A stretch of DNA of 64,000 nucleotides from Sulfurovum sp. (GTDB lineage: Bacteria > Campylobacterota > Campylobacteria > Campylobacterales > Sulfurovaceae), in the NCBI GenBank assembly GCA_027082955.1, contig JALWTA010000030.1, forward strand, positions 1 through 64,000. The letters are read 5' to 3'. A program made the position numbers and the translations under genes. Below the pieces are notes generated by a model. The model saw nothing but the letters and a program-made list of their open reading frames with translations, made no database searches and was not told the DNA's origin. This document shows positions 38,552 through 46,581 of this stretch, in pieces; positions within the stretch are counted from its first letter, which is position 1, and each line of letters starts with the position of its first letter.

Positions 38552-39046
38552 ATGCAAAGCTATTCAGATATACAGATATATTCTGTTGCCATTCTTCTTT
38601 TTTTTACAATGCTGTTCTTTTTGCAGTTTTTTCGTTTGATGCTTCGTTCTAAAAACAAACGCTATTTGAGAAAATATCGTTCTGTAAAAAAGCTTAAAAA
38701 ACTTACATGGTCTGAATTTGAACATCTATGTCTGCTCTTTTATCGGGAACAGGGGTGGAAAGTCAAAGGTAATGAGCAACATGGTGCGGACGGTGGGGTT
38801 GATCTCTGGATGAAAAAGAGAGGTACCCGTGCCATTGTGCAGTGTAAAAAGTATGAGGATGCCAAAGTGACTGTTAAAGTGATCCGTGAAATGTACGGAC
38901 TCATGCATGAGTATGATGTGGATATGGCTATTGTCGTGACAACCAGCGGATTTACCAAAGAGTGTGACCGTTTTGTTGAAGAGAAACAGATCACACTGAT
39001 AGATGGTGAAACACTGGTTGAGATGATTGGAAAAATGACACGTTAA
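38552..39046 (+). CDS. Membrane-anchored Mrr-type restriction endonuclease domain protein
   Basis: A protein of about 164 residues with an N-terminal membrane helix (VAILLFFTMLFFLQFFRLML), a basic stretch, and an Mrr_cat nuclease domain: WSEFEHLCLLFYREQGWKV, then GADGGVDLWMKKRGTRAIVQCKKY with the PD-(D/E)xK-type Asp and Q-x-K, then IVVTTSGFTKEC. I start at ATG 38552, which has a good -10 (TATAAT at 38540-38545, TTGATG 17 bases upstream) so close that translation may be nearly leaderless; upstream starts at 38516/38519 overlap the terminator. Whether it cleaves modified DNA or has a housekeeping role is not known. Confidence 0.8.
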   Translation: MQSYSDIQIYSVAILLFFTMLFFLQFFRLMLRSKNKRYLRKYRSVKKLKKLTWSEFEHLCLLFYREQGWKVKGNEQHGADGGVDLWMKKRGTRAIVQCKKYEDAKVTVKVIREMYGLMHEYDVDMAIVVTTSGFTKECDRFVEEKQITLIDGETLVEMIGKMTR

Positions 39047-39051
39047 CGAGT

Positions 39052-39225
39052 CTATTTCTCCTCGTTGTATGGTTCAAAATTCTCTTTTTTGACACCACAA
39101 TCCGGGCATTCCCAGTCATCAGGCAGATCTTCAAACGGTGTGCCTGCGGGGATACCGCTCTCTGGGTCGCCAATAGCGGGATCATAAATGTACTCACATA
39201 CTGTACAGATATATTTTTGTGCCAT
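39052..39225 (-). CDS. Rubredoxin
   Basis: A 57-residue iron protein with two cysteine pairs, CTVC at residues 7-10 and CPDC at 40-43, in the standard context ([20 protein letters not shown] ... [14 protein letters not shown]). It carries one electron on an Fe(Cys)4 centre and commonly serves oxidative-stress reductases or oxygenases. AAAGGAG precedes the start. It is convergent with the Mrr-like gene, 5 bases apart. No obvious redox partner is adjacent. Confidence 0.95.
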   Translation of the reverse strand: MAQKYICTVCEYIYDPAIGDPESGIPAGTPFEDLPDDWECPDCGVKKENFEPYNEEK

Positions 39226-39344
39226 CTTTGTCTCCTTTGTATGGTTTTGTTTACAATCTATCGGGGGAATGTGTAATGGGTGTGTAGATTTTGGGTTAAA
39301 ATGGTAAAATACACCATACTATTTTTTGAAAATAAAGGATGATG

Positions 39345-40286
39345 ATGTCAGTCAAATGCGCATTTTTATTTCCTGGACAGGGGTCTCAGGCAGTAGGTAT
39401 GGGAGAGGATTTTTACAATAACTCAGAGATTGCAAAAGAGATGATCGAAGCAGCAGGTGAGCGTACCGGTATAGACTTCAAAACACTGCTTTTTACAGAG
39501 AATGATGATCTTGAAAAGACAGAGTTTACTCAGCCTGCGATTTTGCTTGTTTCTGCGATCGCACACAAGCTTTTTGAGAATGAACTGCCGATCAAACCGG
39601 TCTATGCACTGGGACATTCACTGGGTGAGTTCTCTGCACTGACAGCGGTAGGGGCACTCGATGCCATCGATGCGGTCGAACTGGTCAACCTGCGAGGCAA
39701 GCTGATGGCTCAGGCGTGTGAAGGACAGGATGTCGGGATGCTGGTGAGTTTGGGGCTGGATGATGAGACGGTCGAGAAGATCTGTGCAGACTTCAGAGAG
39801 GCAGGCAAAAAAGTATGGCCTGTCAACTACAATGCTCAGGGGCAGATCGTCATTGCAGGGATCAAAAGCGATCTTCAGGAACTTGAACCGGTACTTAAAG
39901 AGAACAAGGCAAGACGTGCGATGCTGCTGAATATGTCTGTCGCTTCCCACTGTCCGCTGCTTGAGTCTGCTACAGCACCACTGGCGCAGAAGCTTCAAGA
40001 GGTACTTAAAGACGAGTTTACCGCACCGGTTGTCTCCAATGTTACTGCCCAAAAGTACAGCAGCAAAGCCGAAGCACTCGAATTGCTGCCAAAGCAGCTT
40101 GTCTCGCCGGTACTTTACAAGCAGTCCATTGCAAAGTTTGATGATGAGGTAGACTGTTATGTCGAGTTTGGAGATGGCGGGGTACTCAAAGGGCTGAACC
40201 GCAAAGCGACCAAAAAACCGCATTTTGTGGTTTCGGACATGCAGTCTTTGGCAAATGCCATTGAAGAGATCAGCAAACTTGGATAA
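39345..40286 (+). CDS. fabD: Malonyl-CoA-ACP transacylase
   Basis: A 313-residue enzyme loading malonyl groups on acyl carrier protein for fatty-acid elongation. The N-terminal FPGQGSQAVGMG, the nucleophile GHSLGEFSAL near residue 88, and the catalytic His in SVASHCPLLE are all present. Three consecutive ATGs occur (39339, 39342, 39345); the third has the best spacing from AAAGG. It is followed three bases later by mtnN. Confidence 0.96.
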   Translation: MSVKCAFLFPGQGSQAVGMGEDFYNNSEIAKEMIEAAGERTGIDFKTLLFTENDDLEKTEFTQPAILLVSAIAHKLFENELPIKPVYALGHSLGEFSALTAVGALDAIDAVELVNLRGKLMAQACEGQDVGMLVSLGLDDETVEKICADFREAGKKVWPVNYNAQGQIVIAGIKSDLQELEPVLKENKARRAMLLNMSVASHCPLLESATAPLAQKLQEVLKDEFTAPVVSNVTAQKYSSKAEALELLPKQLVSPVLYKQSIAKFDDEVDCYVEFGDGGVLKGLNRKATKKPHFVVSDMQSLANAIEEISKLG

Positions 40287-40289
40287 ACA

Positions 40290-40985
40290 ATGAAAATAGC
40301 CATTATGGGCGCAATGCCCGAAGAGATCGAACCGCTGATTGCAAAGCTTGACAACGTCACTACGACGGTTTATGCTGCCAACAAGTACTATGAGGGTACC
40401 TATAAGGGCAAAGAGGTTGTTGTTGCCTACTCGAAGATAGGAAAGGTGTTTGCAACCTTGACTGCAACCATGCTCATTGAGAAGTTTGGCTGTGATATAC
40501 TGCTCTTTTCCGGGGTTGCAGGTGCGATTTCTGATGAGTTGAAGATTGGTGATCTGATCATTGCAGACGGTTTGTGTCAGCACGACTTGGACATTACGGC
40601 ATTTGGACATCCATTTGGGTATGTGCCGGAAGGGGAGGTGTGTATCCCTACCGATGTCGGATTGAGAAATATCGCCAAAGAGATTGCCGCTTCCAAAGGC
40701 ATTGAATTGAAAGAGGGTGTGATTGCTACGGGTGACCAGTTTATTGCCAATCCTGAAAAGAAAGAGTGGATAGGCGAGGTCTTCAAAGCCCATGCGCTTG
40801 AGATGGAGGGTGCCAGTGTGGCGGTGGTCTGCAATGCGTTGAATGTGCCGTTCTTCATCCTCCGTGCCATCTCCGATGCGGCAGATATGGATGCGAGTTT
40901 CAATTTTGATGCATTTCTTGAGAGTTCGGCGAAGATTTCAGCGGATTTCATCCTTTCTATGGTTGAACACATTCAAGAAGATTGA
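40290..40985 (+). CDS. mtnN: 5'-methylthioadenosine/S-adenosylhomocysteine nucleosidase
   Basis: A 231-residue nucleosidase. Motifs: IMGAMPEEIEPL at the start, FSGVAGAISDELKIGD, ATGDQFI, and LEMEGASVAVVC with the substrate-binding Met-Glu; ISDAAD carries the catalytic Asp. In Helicobacter and Campylobacter the same enzyme also acts on 6-amino-6-deoxyfutalosine in menaquinone synthesis, which is likely here as well. It is coupled to fabD. Confidence 0.95.
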   Translation: MKIAIMGAMPEEIEPLIAKLDNVTTTVYAANKYYEGTYKGKEVVVAYSKIGKVFATLTATMLIEKFGCDILLFSGVAGAISDELKIGDLIIADGLCQHDLDITAFGHPFGYVPEGEVCIPTDVGLRNIAKEIAASKGIELKEGVIATGDQFIANPEKKEWIGEVFKAHALEMEGASVAVVCNALNVPFFILRAISDAADMDASFNFDAFLESSAKISADFILSMVEHIQED

Positions 40986-41000
40986 TGCCTTTAAAGGTGC

Positions 41001-41819
41001 GTGAAAGAGAGAATTTTGGAAAAAAGAAGAATAGACCAAAGCAAATCCATCACCATGAGCCGAAAGCTCCTTAAAGTGATTGGTAAAACCAATGTGGAGT
41101 TCCGTCTGATCGGTGAGGGTGACAAGGTGCTGGTAGGGCTTAGTGGCGGGAAAGACTCGCTTGCGCTTGTGCATGCACTCAAACACATTCAAAAACACGC
41201 CCCGTTTCACTTCGAGTTTGAAGCCTGTACGGTCAAGTACGGGATGCCCGATGAACACTACGACTACCTTGTATCTCACTGCAAAGAGTACGGCATCAAA
41301 CATACGGTGTATGACACGAACATCTATGCAATCTCCAATGACACCATACGTGAAAACTCTTCGTTTTGCTCCTACTTCTCACGCATGCGGCGCGGGGCAC
41401 TCTATTCGTTCGCGCAGGAGGGAGGATTTACCAAAGTAGCCCTTGGACACCACTTCGATGACATGGTCGAGAGCTTTTTTATGAATATGTTCTACAACGG
41501 TTCACTGCGCACCCTTGCCCCCATCTACAAAACCGGAAAAGGCTTCCACCTGATCCGCCCGCTCATTCAGGTACGCGAACGCCAGCTGCGAGACTTTGCC
41601 ACAGAGAACAACTTGCAAGTCATTGGTGATGAAGCCTGCCCTGCCATGCTTAAAAATGTTAAAATGCCCCATGCCAGAGCCTCAACCAAGGAGTGGCTCG
41701 CAGGCATGGAGAAAGAGAACAGAGAACTCTTTAAAATGCTCAAAGCCTCATTCAAACATATCCATGACGACACCTTCCTTGACCCCAAGCGGTGGGACAG
41801 GGATGATATAGAGATTTAA
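41001..41819 (+). CDS. TtcA-like PP-loop ATPase with an altered cysteine set
   Basis: A 272-residue PP-loop protein with SGGKDS at residues 48-53, resembling TtcA, which makes 2-thiocytidine-32 in tRNA using an Fe-S cluster. In TtcA the cluster is held by a CxxC before the SRxRRG motif and one further Cys. Here the first reads C123-S-Y-F126-SRMRRG, so the second cysteine is Phe; the later one is probably Cys213 (DEACPAM). GHHFDDMVESFFMNMF and PLIQVRERQLRDFA are family-typical. Start codon GTG. It may be a different tRNA thiolase or a diverged enzyme. Confidence 0.8.
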   Translation: MKERILEKRRIDQSKSITMSRKLLKVIGKTNVEFRLIGEGDKVLVGLSGGKDSLALVHALKHIQKHAPFHFEFEACTVKYGMPDEHYDYLVSHCKEYGIKHTVYDTNIYAISNDTIRENSSFCSYFSRMRRGALYSFAQEGGFTKVALGHHFDDMVESFFMNMFYNGSLRTLAPIYKTGKGFHLIRPLIQVRERQLRDFATENNLQVIGDEACPAMLKNVKMPHARASTKEWLAGMEKENRELFKMLKASFKHIHDDTFLDPKRWDRDDIEI

Positions 41820-41822
41820 TAC

Positions 41823-41851
41823 TTGACAACTTGACAACTTTTTTCTATAAT
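41823..41851 (+). promoter_or_regulatory. Consensus promoter of the toxin-antitoxin pair, with a tandem octamer
   Basis: TTGACA (41823-41828), 17 bases, TATAAT (41846-41851): a perfect consensus. The octamer ACTTGACA occurs twice in tandem (41821-41836), so the -35 lies in a direct repeat, a plausible antitoxin operator. An ATG within the -10 (41850) cannot then be the antitoxin start. Confidence 0.8.
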
Positions 41852-41870
41852 GGAGAAAAAAGGAGTTGTA

Positions 41871-42116
41871 GTGCAGACATTGAGTGTTGCCGAGTTTAAA
41901 GCAAATCTCTCTTCCATCCTCCAACAAATGCAGGAGGATGGTGAGGAGATTGTTATCGCGTTTGGCAGAGGGCACAAAAAGGTTGCAAAGCTGGTTCCTT
42001 ATACGGAAGATACCGGAGATAGAGTATTTGGACAATTTAAAGGGATGGTCGAGATACCTGAATCGTTTGATGAAGAAAATGAAGCGATCAATGCGATGTT
42101 TTACGGGAATGATTGA
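41871..42116 (+). CDS. Phd/YefM-family antitoxin
   Basis: An 81-residue protein. The N-terminus MQTLSVAEFKANLSSILQQMQEDGEEIVIAFGRGHKKVAKLVPY is the Phd/YefM DNA-binding fold, and the acidic C-terminus (ESFDEENEAINAMFY) should wrap the toxin. I start at GTG 41871, five bases after AAGGAG; an in-frame ATG at 41850 lies within the promoter. The stop overlaps the toxin start as TGATG. It probably represses its own promoter. Confidence 0.9.
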   Translation: MQTLSVAEFKANLSSILQQMQEDGEEIVIAFGRGHKKVAKLVPYTEDTGDRVFGQFKGMVEIPESFDEENEAINAMFYGND

Positions 42117-42496
42117 TGGAGATTTTAATAGATACCCACATCTTCCTCTGGCTCGCTTCCAATCCCAATAAGCTCTCAAAAAAACATTTGGCACTTTTGC
42201 AAGCGCGTAAAAACAGGCTCTATCTGAGTGCGATGAGTATTGCCGAGGTGATGATAAAGCAGTCTATTGGGCAGATAGATATTCCCTTTGATATGATGGA
42301 AGCCTGCGAGATGATGGAGATAAACCTGTTGGATTTTGATGCGGCAAGTGCGATGAAACTCGGTACGCTTCCTATGCATCATAAAGACCCTTTTGATCGG
42401 ATGTTGATCGCTCAGGCAATGACGCACAATATGATTTTTTGTACGATCGATCGGAAGATGGCACTTTATGCAGATGAGGGGTTGAAATTGCTCTGA
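42116..42496 (+). CDS. PIN-domain toxin (VapC type)
   Basis: A 126-residue PIN ribonuclease. The acidic metal-binding residues are visible as ILIDTHIFLW (Asp near residue 6), MSIAEVMIK (Glu), and HHKDPFDRMLIAQAM (Asp-x-x-Asp near residue 90), with a further Asp in CTIDRKM. The closest type is the PIN toxin paired with Phd-fold antitoxins. It starts at ATG 42116 within the antitoxin stop. Confidence 0.9.
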   Translation: MEILIDTHIFLWLASNPNKLSKKHLALLQARKNRLYLSAMSIAEVMIKQSIGQIDIPFDMMEACEMMEINLLDFDAASAMKLGTLPMHHKDPFDRMLIAQAMTHNMIFCTIDRKMALYADEGLKLL

Positions 42497-42569
42497 TGAA
42501 AAAATTGAAAAACAGTCTATTGAAAATTAGTTATAATACAAAATATATTATTGAGATAAAAGAGTAACA

Positions 42570-42887
42570 ATGACCCAGCAAGAACTTATTGAAAAACTGC
42601 AACTGTTGAAGCCCGTATTGAAAGAGGAGGGGATTACCCTGCTTGGGATTTTTGGCAGTTACGCAAGAAATGAGCAGACCCCGCAGAGTGATGTGGATAT
42701 TTTGTATGACATCGATGATCCAAAGGCATTTGCCAAACGGTTTGGCGGTTTTGGGGCATTTACACGGCTGGAAGAATTGAAAAAATATATCGCACAACAG
42801 TTAAATACGGAAGTGGACTTTGTTTCAAGAAAAGGTTTGAATAGTGTCAGTAAAATCTACGTAGAAAAAGATCTGCAATATGTTTAA
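42570..42887 (+). CDS. MNT-type minimal nucleotidyltransferase
   Basis: A 105-residue protein with the nucleotidyltransferase core GIFGSYARNEQTPQSDVDILYDI (G-S-x10-D-x-D) and a third acidic residue in EVDFVSRKGL. In two-gene modules such proteins adenylylate and neutralise a HEPN RNase. No HEPN gene follows: the next gene, 30 bases later, is rluD. It may be an orphan antitoxin or act elsewhere. It sits directly after the PIN toxin. Confidence 0.85.
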   Translation: MTQQELIEKLQLLKPVLKEEGITLLGIFGSYARNEQTPQSDVDILYDIDDPKAFAKRFGGFGAFTRLEELKKYIAQQLNTEVDFVSRKGLNSVSKIYVEKDLQYV

Positions 42888-42917
42888 AGAATCAATTCAT
42901 AGTTCTAAAGGCATCCA

Positions 42918-43883
42918 TTGAGTCAAACAAATAGTTTTCATGCAGAAGGGAGCGGTCGCCTCGACAAGATTCTCTCCCAAACCCTCGAAGTAAGCCGCAA
43001 TCAGGTCGAAAAGCTCATCAAAGACGGGCTGGTGTCGGTCAATGGCAAAGTGGTGAGCAAACCAAGTTTCAAAGTCTCAGAGGGTGATGAGGTTGTCTAT
43101 GTGTTCAAAGAGGCAGAAAAGCGAGAACCTGTTGAAGTGGACTTTGATGTGGAGGTGCTGTATGAGGATGAGCACTTGCTGGTGGTGAACAAGCCTAGCG
43201 GATTGGTGGTGCATCCGGCACCTTCGGTCAAGGAGGCGACACTGGTGGATTGGCTGGTGCAAAAGGGTATTTCACTCTCTACCATCAGTGGGGAGGAGCG
43301 CCACGGTATCGTTCACCGCATCGACAAAGAGACCACCGGCGCACTGGTGGTTGCCAAGACCAATGAAGCGCATGAGAAGCTTAGTGCACAGTTGCAGGAC
43401 AAGAGCATGGGGCGCTACTATCTGGCACTCATAGACCATCCGCTCAAAGAAGATACCATCGTTGACAAACCCATAGGACGCAATCCGAACAACCGCCTCA
43501 AGATGGATGTGGTACCGCATGGTAAGCTTGCAAAAACTGCCTTTGTAAAGCTTGCAGCTTCTCCGCATGATACGGAGCTGATCGCTGCAAAGCTCTTTAC
43601 AGGGCGTACCCATCAGATACGGGTACATCTTAACACACTCGGGCGGCATATTTTGGGTGATGATTTATACGGATTTAAGAGCAAAAGAGATAAAATCCCA
43701 AGAGTTTATCTGCACGCCTATCTGCTCTATCTGATCCATCCGGAAACCGGGGAGAAGATGGAATTTATCGCACCGCTCTTTGAAGATATGCGAGACTATC
43801 TGACAAAGTATTTTACGTCTGAGAGCATCGAAGATGCCCTCGATCCTTCCGGGCTTAAAACGCGTTTTGCAGTAAAGGCGTGA
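42918..43883 (+). CDS. rluD: RluA/RluD-family pseudouridine synthase
   Basis: A 321-residue enzyme with an N-terminal S4 RNA-binding domain (RLDKILSQTLEVSRNQVEKLIKDGLVSVNGK) and a catalytic domain with HRIDKETTGALVVAK, whose Asp is the nucleophile. It isomerises specific uridines, probably in 23S rRNA helix 69 if a true RluD. The start is TTG at 42918 with little SD. Its place next to trmB and ftsEX matches other Campylobacterota. Confidence 0.9.
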   Translation: MSQTNSFHAEGSGRLDKILSQTLEVSRNQVEKLIKDGLVSVNGKVVSKPSFKVSEGDEVVYVFKEAEKREPVEVDFDVEVLYEDEHLLVVNKPSGLVVHPAPSVKEATLVDWLVQKGISLSTISGEERHGIVHRIDKETTGALVVAKTNEAHEKLSAQLQDKSMGRYYLALIDHPLKEDTIVDKPIGRNPNNRLKMDVVPHGKLAKTAFVKLAASPHDTELIAAKLFTGRTHQIRVHLNTLGRHILGDDLYGFKSKRDKIPRVYLHAYLLYLIHPETGEKMEFIAPLFEDMRDYLTKYFTSESIEDALDPSGLKTRFAVKA

Positions 43884-43939
43884 TAATTTACATATAGTGT
43901 TGGGATACAATCCCCACATTGTTTTACAAGCAGGATGCC

Positions 43940-45121
43940 ATGCCCCATATAAAAGTCAAACCGTTTGAAACATCCATTGTTGATGAAGCTGTTACCAAGA
44001 GCGATCTGCTCACATTCCGAGCCAAGGCACTCAACCGCGGTGATGAACTGTGGGGAGTCGTGCTTGAGGGAAGAGAGTTCTTGCTTCAGGTGAAGTACTA
44101 TGATGATGAGGTGCTCATCAAGTATGACAAAGTGACCCGTCCGCTCAAGGTCAATCTCCTCAAAGAGGCGCTTGGGCGTGTTGCCAAAGAGCTTGGGCTT
44201 GAAGTGATCGCCTCCAACATCACACAGCACAAAGAGACCCGCTTCGCTTCGGCGTATGAAAAACAGATAGAGGACTTTGAGAACATTGCGTTCCCGTTTG
44301 AAAAGGTATGTGTCGAGGTGGGGTTTGGTTCCGGGCGGCATCTGCTCTATCAGGCAAACAAACATCCCGACACACTCTATATCGGACTGGAGATCCATAC
44401 CCCCTCTGCGCAGCAGGTACTCAAGCAGATCGACCTACAGGGGCTGAAAAACATCTGGGTGGTCAACTACGATGCCAGACTCTTTTTGGAGATGCTGCCT
44501 TCCAATTTGCTGGAGCGGATCTATGTACACTTTCCTGTGCCCTGGGACAAGAAACCTCACCGCCGTGTCATCAGTCCGCAGTTTCTGGCGGAGTCGATGC
44601 GTGTACTCTCTAAAGGAAGAGAGCTTGAACTGAGAACCGACAGTGACAACTACTTTGCTTATGCGCTGGAGACCTTCTTTGGGGTACCCAAAACAGAGGT
44701 ACATGTACGCAAAAATGCAGACCTTGAAGTGACAAGCAAATATGAGGCGCGATGGAAGCGGATGCAGAAGGACATTTACGATGTCTATGTGACAGCACTG
44801 GAGGTTTCCGAACCCAAGCAGGAAGTGGGTGATTTTAACTTTAATATTGTAAAATATAGAGAAGGTATAGAAACGGTCTTGCCCAAAAAAGCATTGGTAG
44901 AAAAAGAGTATTTTGTACATATAGAAAGGCTCTATACCATTGAAGAAAAGAGACTGCTGATCAAGTGTTCGTTCGGCAGTTTCGACCGACCTGAACACAA
45001 GTATATTTTACTTGAAGCGGAGGGGTGCCGTTATTTTGCATCCCGTCCGGTAAAGACCAGCGTCAACCACAAAGCCCATCAAACAATCATGGAGTTGCTC
45101 AGCAATGTCGAATGTCATTAG
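43940..45121 (+). CDS. trmB: tRNA (guanine-N7)-methyltransferase, long form
   Basis: A 393-residue protein whose middle (residues about 110-290) is the TrmB methyltransferase: VCVEVGFGSGRHLLYQA for SAM binding, IGLEIHTPSAQQVLKQ, and IYVHFPVPWDKKPHRRVISPQF for catalysis. It carries an N-terminal extension of about 110 residues and a C-terminal one of about 100, which E. coli TrmB lacks; this long form is normal for Campylobacterota. I start at ATG 43940, after AGGA, rather than at the TTG at 43919. It overlaps ftsE by 17 bases. Confidence 0.92.
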   Translation: MPHIKVKPFETSIVDEAVTKSDLLTFRAKALNRGDELWGVVLEGREFLLQVKYYDDEVLIKYDKVTRPLKVNLLKEALGRVAKELGLEVIASNITQHKETRFASAYEKQIEDFENIAFPFEKVCVEVGFGSGRHLLYQANKHPDTLYIGLEIHTPSAQQVLKQIDLQGLKNIWVVNYDARLFLEMLPSNLLERIYVHFPVPWDKKPHRRVISPQFLAESMRVLSKGRELELRTDSDNYFAYALETFFGVPKTEVHVRKNADLEVTSKYEARWKRMQKDIYDVYVTALEVSEPKQEVGDFNFNIVKYREGIETVLPKKALVEKEYFVHIERLYTIEEKRLLIKCSFGSFDRPEHKYILLEAEGCRYFASRPVKTSVNHKAHQTIMELLSNVECH

Positions 45122-45779
45122 TGCCCAAAATCTGACCCTTGCGTATGACAACGGACGCAAAGAGATCATCCAAAATGCCAGTTTTAACATCCGTAAAGGG
45201 GATTTTGTCTTTATTACCGGTCCGAGCGGTTCAGGCAAGTCAACGCTGCTTAAAGCACTTTATGGGCAACTTCGACCAAAATCGGGTGACCTCGTTGTCG
45301 GCGGAGTGGATCTTACCCGTGTCAGACCCAAAAAACTTCAGGAACTGCGTACCCATCTGGGGATCATATTTCAGGATTACAAGCTGATCAATGAGTGGAC
45401 TGTAGCGAAGAATGTTGTTTTGCCATTGATGATCGCAGGGTATTCTCTGGATGTGCAGCAGACTCAGGCACACCGTCTTCTCAAACATGTCAAACTCTCT
45501 GAACATGCCGACAAATATCCGCTTGAACTTTCTGGTGGTGAACAGCAGCGGGTTGGGGTGGCACGCGCACTCTCAAAAAATCCTGTAGTGATTTTGGCAG
45601 ACGAACCTACGGGAAACCTCGATGATTATTCCTCAAATGTTATCTGGGATCTGATGGAAAACGCCTGTCAGCAGCTTGAGACGACAGTACTGGTTGTTAC
45701 ACACAAGATACCGACAATATTCTCTTTGCCATACCGCCATTTTATCATTGAAAGCAAGGGTGTCTATGAAGTTCATTAA
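45105..45779 (+). CDS. ftsE: Cell division ATP-binding protein FtsE
   Basis: A 224-residue ABC ATPase with Walker [10 protein letters not shown], the Q-loop [12 protein letters not shown], signature [15 protein letters not shown], and Walker [15 protein letters not shown]. With FtsX it couples divisome assembly to periplasmic amidase activation. It starts inside trmB and ends inside the beginning of ftsX. Confidence 0.95.
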   Translation: MSNVISAQNLTLAYDNGRKEIIQNASFNIRKGDFVFITGPSGSGKSTLLKALYGQLRPKSGDLVVGGVDLTRVRPKKLQELRTHLGIIFQDYKLINEWTVAKNVVLPLMIAGYSLDVQQTQAHRLLKHVKLSEHADKYPLELSGGEQQRVGVARALSKNPVVILADEPTGNLDDYSSNVIWDLMENACQQLETTVLVVTHKIPTIFSLPYRHFIIESKGVYEVH

Positions 45780-46581
45780 AAACCATCTGATGTTTATTTT
45801 GCCGTTGATGGCGATTTTACTCGGTATTGAGTTCTACCTTGTCTTTGACCGTACGACAGACTCATATGAAAAGAAGCTTAAAGAAGGGTATACCATGCTG
45901 GTGGTCACTAAAAAACCTGTGACGCTCTCTCAGCTTAAAGCGCTGAATGGACATATCGCTTCACTTCAGCCTATTAAACGTGCTCCTATTGTTTCCGAAG
46001 TTGCCAAAGGAGTGGGAGCAGAGAGTAAAAAAGAGATCCTTGCCGCACTGCCGTATTTTTATAATGTCGGATTGGACAGCTACTTGGATACGCAAGTGCT
46101 GGACAGGATTAAGCAGGATTTGACAAAAGAACATACTATCAAGCGGGTAGAGACATTTGGTAGCAGTTACAGCTCTGCGTACAGACTCTTCTCTCTTATC
46201 AAGTTTCTGTTAAAAGTCTTCATAGGCTTTATGGGAATTGTCAGCCTGTTGCTGATCATTAAACAGATGGAGATTTGGAAATATGCCCACAAAGAGCGTA
46301 TGCAGGTTATGGAGATCTTTGGTGCGCCATTGATGTTGCGTTCGGGTGTGTTGTTTAAAATAGCCATTATAGATGCGTTTATTGCGACACTGTTGACCAG
46401 CGGTGTCTTTTTTTATGTCAAGTATATTTGGGCACCCAAAAGCGGCATCGACCTGATGGTGCAGAAACAGGATGCACTGTTTCGGACGGCCGATATGGGT
46501 GTTCTGATCGGTGCAGCATTGTTGTTGGTGATTATTGCCGTGTATGCAGTGGTTGTCAGCAGCAAGGGAGTTCGTGAGTGA
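45766..46581 (+). CDS. ftsX: Cell division protein FtsX
   Basis: A 271-residue membrane protein with four predicted helices: residues about 8-24, 145-165 (KFLLKVFIGFMGIVSLLLIIK), 188-210 and 240-262. A periplasmic loop of about 120 residues follows the first helix. The start is ATG 45766, overlapping the end of ftsE; longer readings of the frame upstream lie inside ftsE. It overlaps the LytM gene by four bases (GTGA), supporting a FtsE-FtsX-EnvC-like unit. Confidence 0.92.
   Translation: MKFIKNHLMFILPLMAILLGIEFYLVFDRTTDSYEKKLKEGYTMLVVTKKPVTLSQLKALNGHIASLQPIKRAPIVSEVAKGVGAESKKEILAALPYFYNVGLDSYLDTQVLDRIKQDLTKEHTIKRVETFGSSYSSAYRLFSLIKFLLKVFIGFMGIVSLLLIIKQMEIWKYAHKERMQVMEIFGAPLMLRSGVLFKIAIIDAFIATLLTSGVFFYVKYIWAPKSGIDLMVQKQDALFRTADMGVLIGAALLLVIIAVYAVVVSSKGVRE

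Noticed and set aside
39618-40793. 391-residue minus-strand frame opposite fabD and mtnN
   Set aside because: It overlaps two certain genes in antisense over their whole length and shows no recognisable domain.
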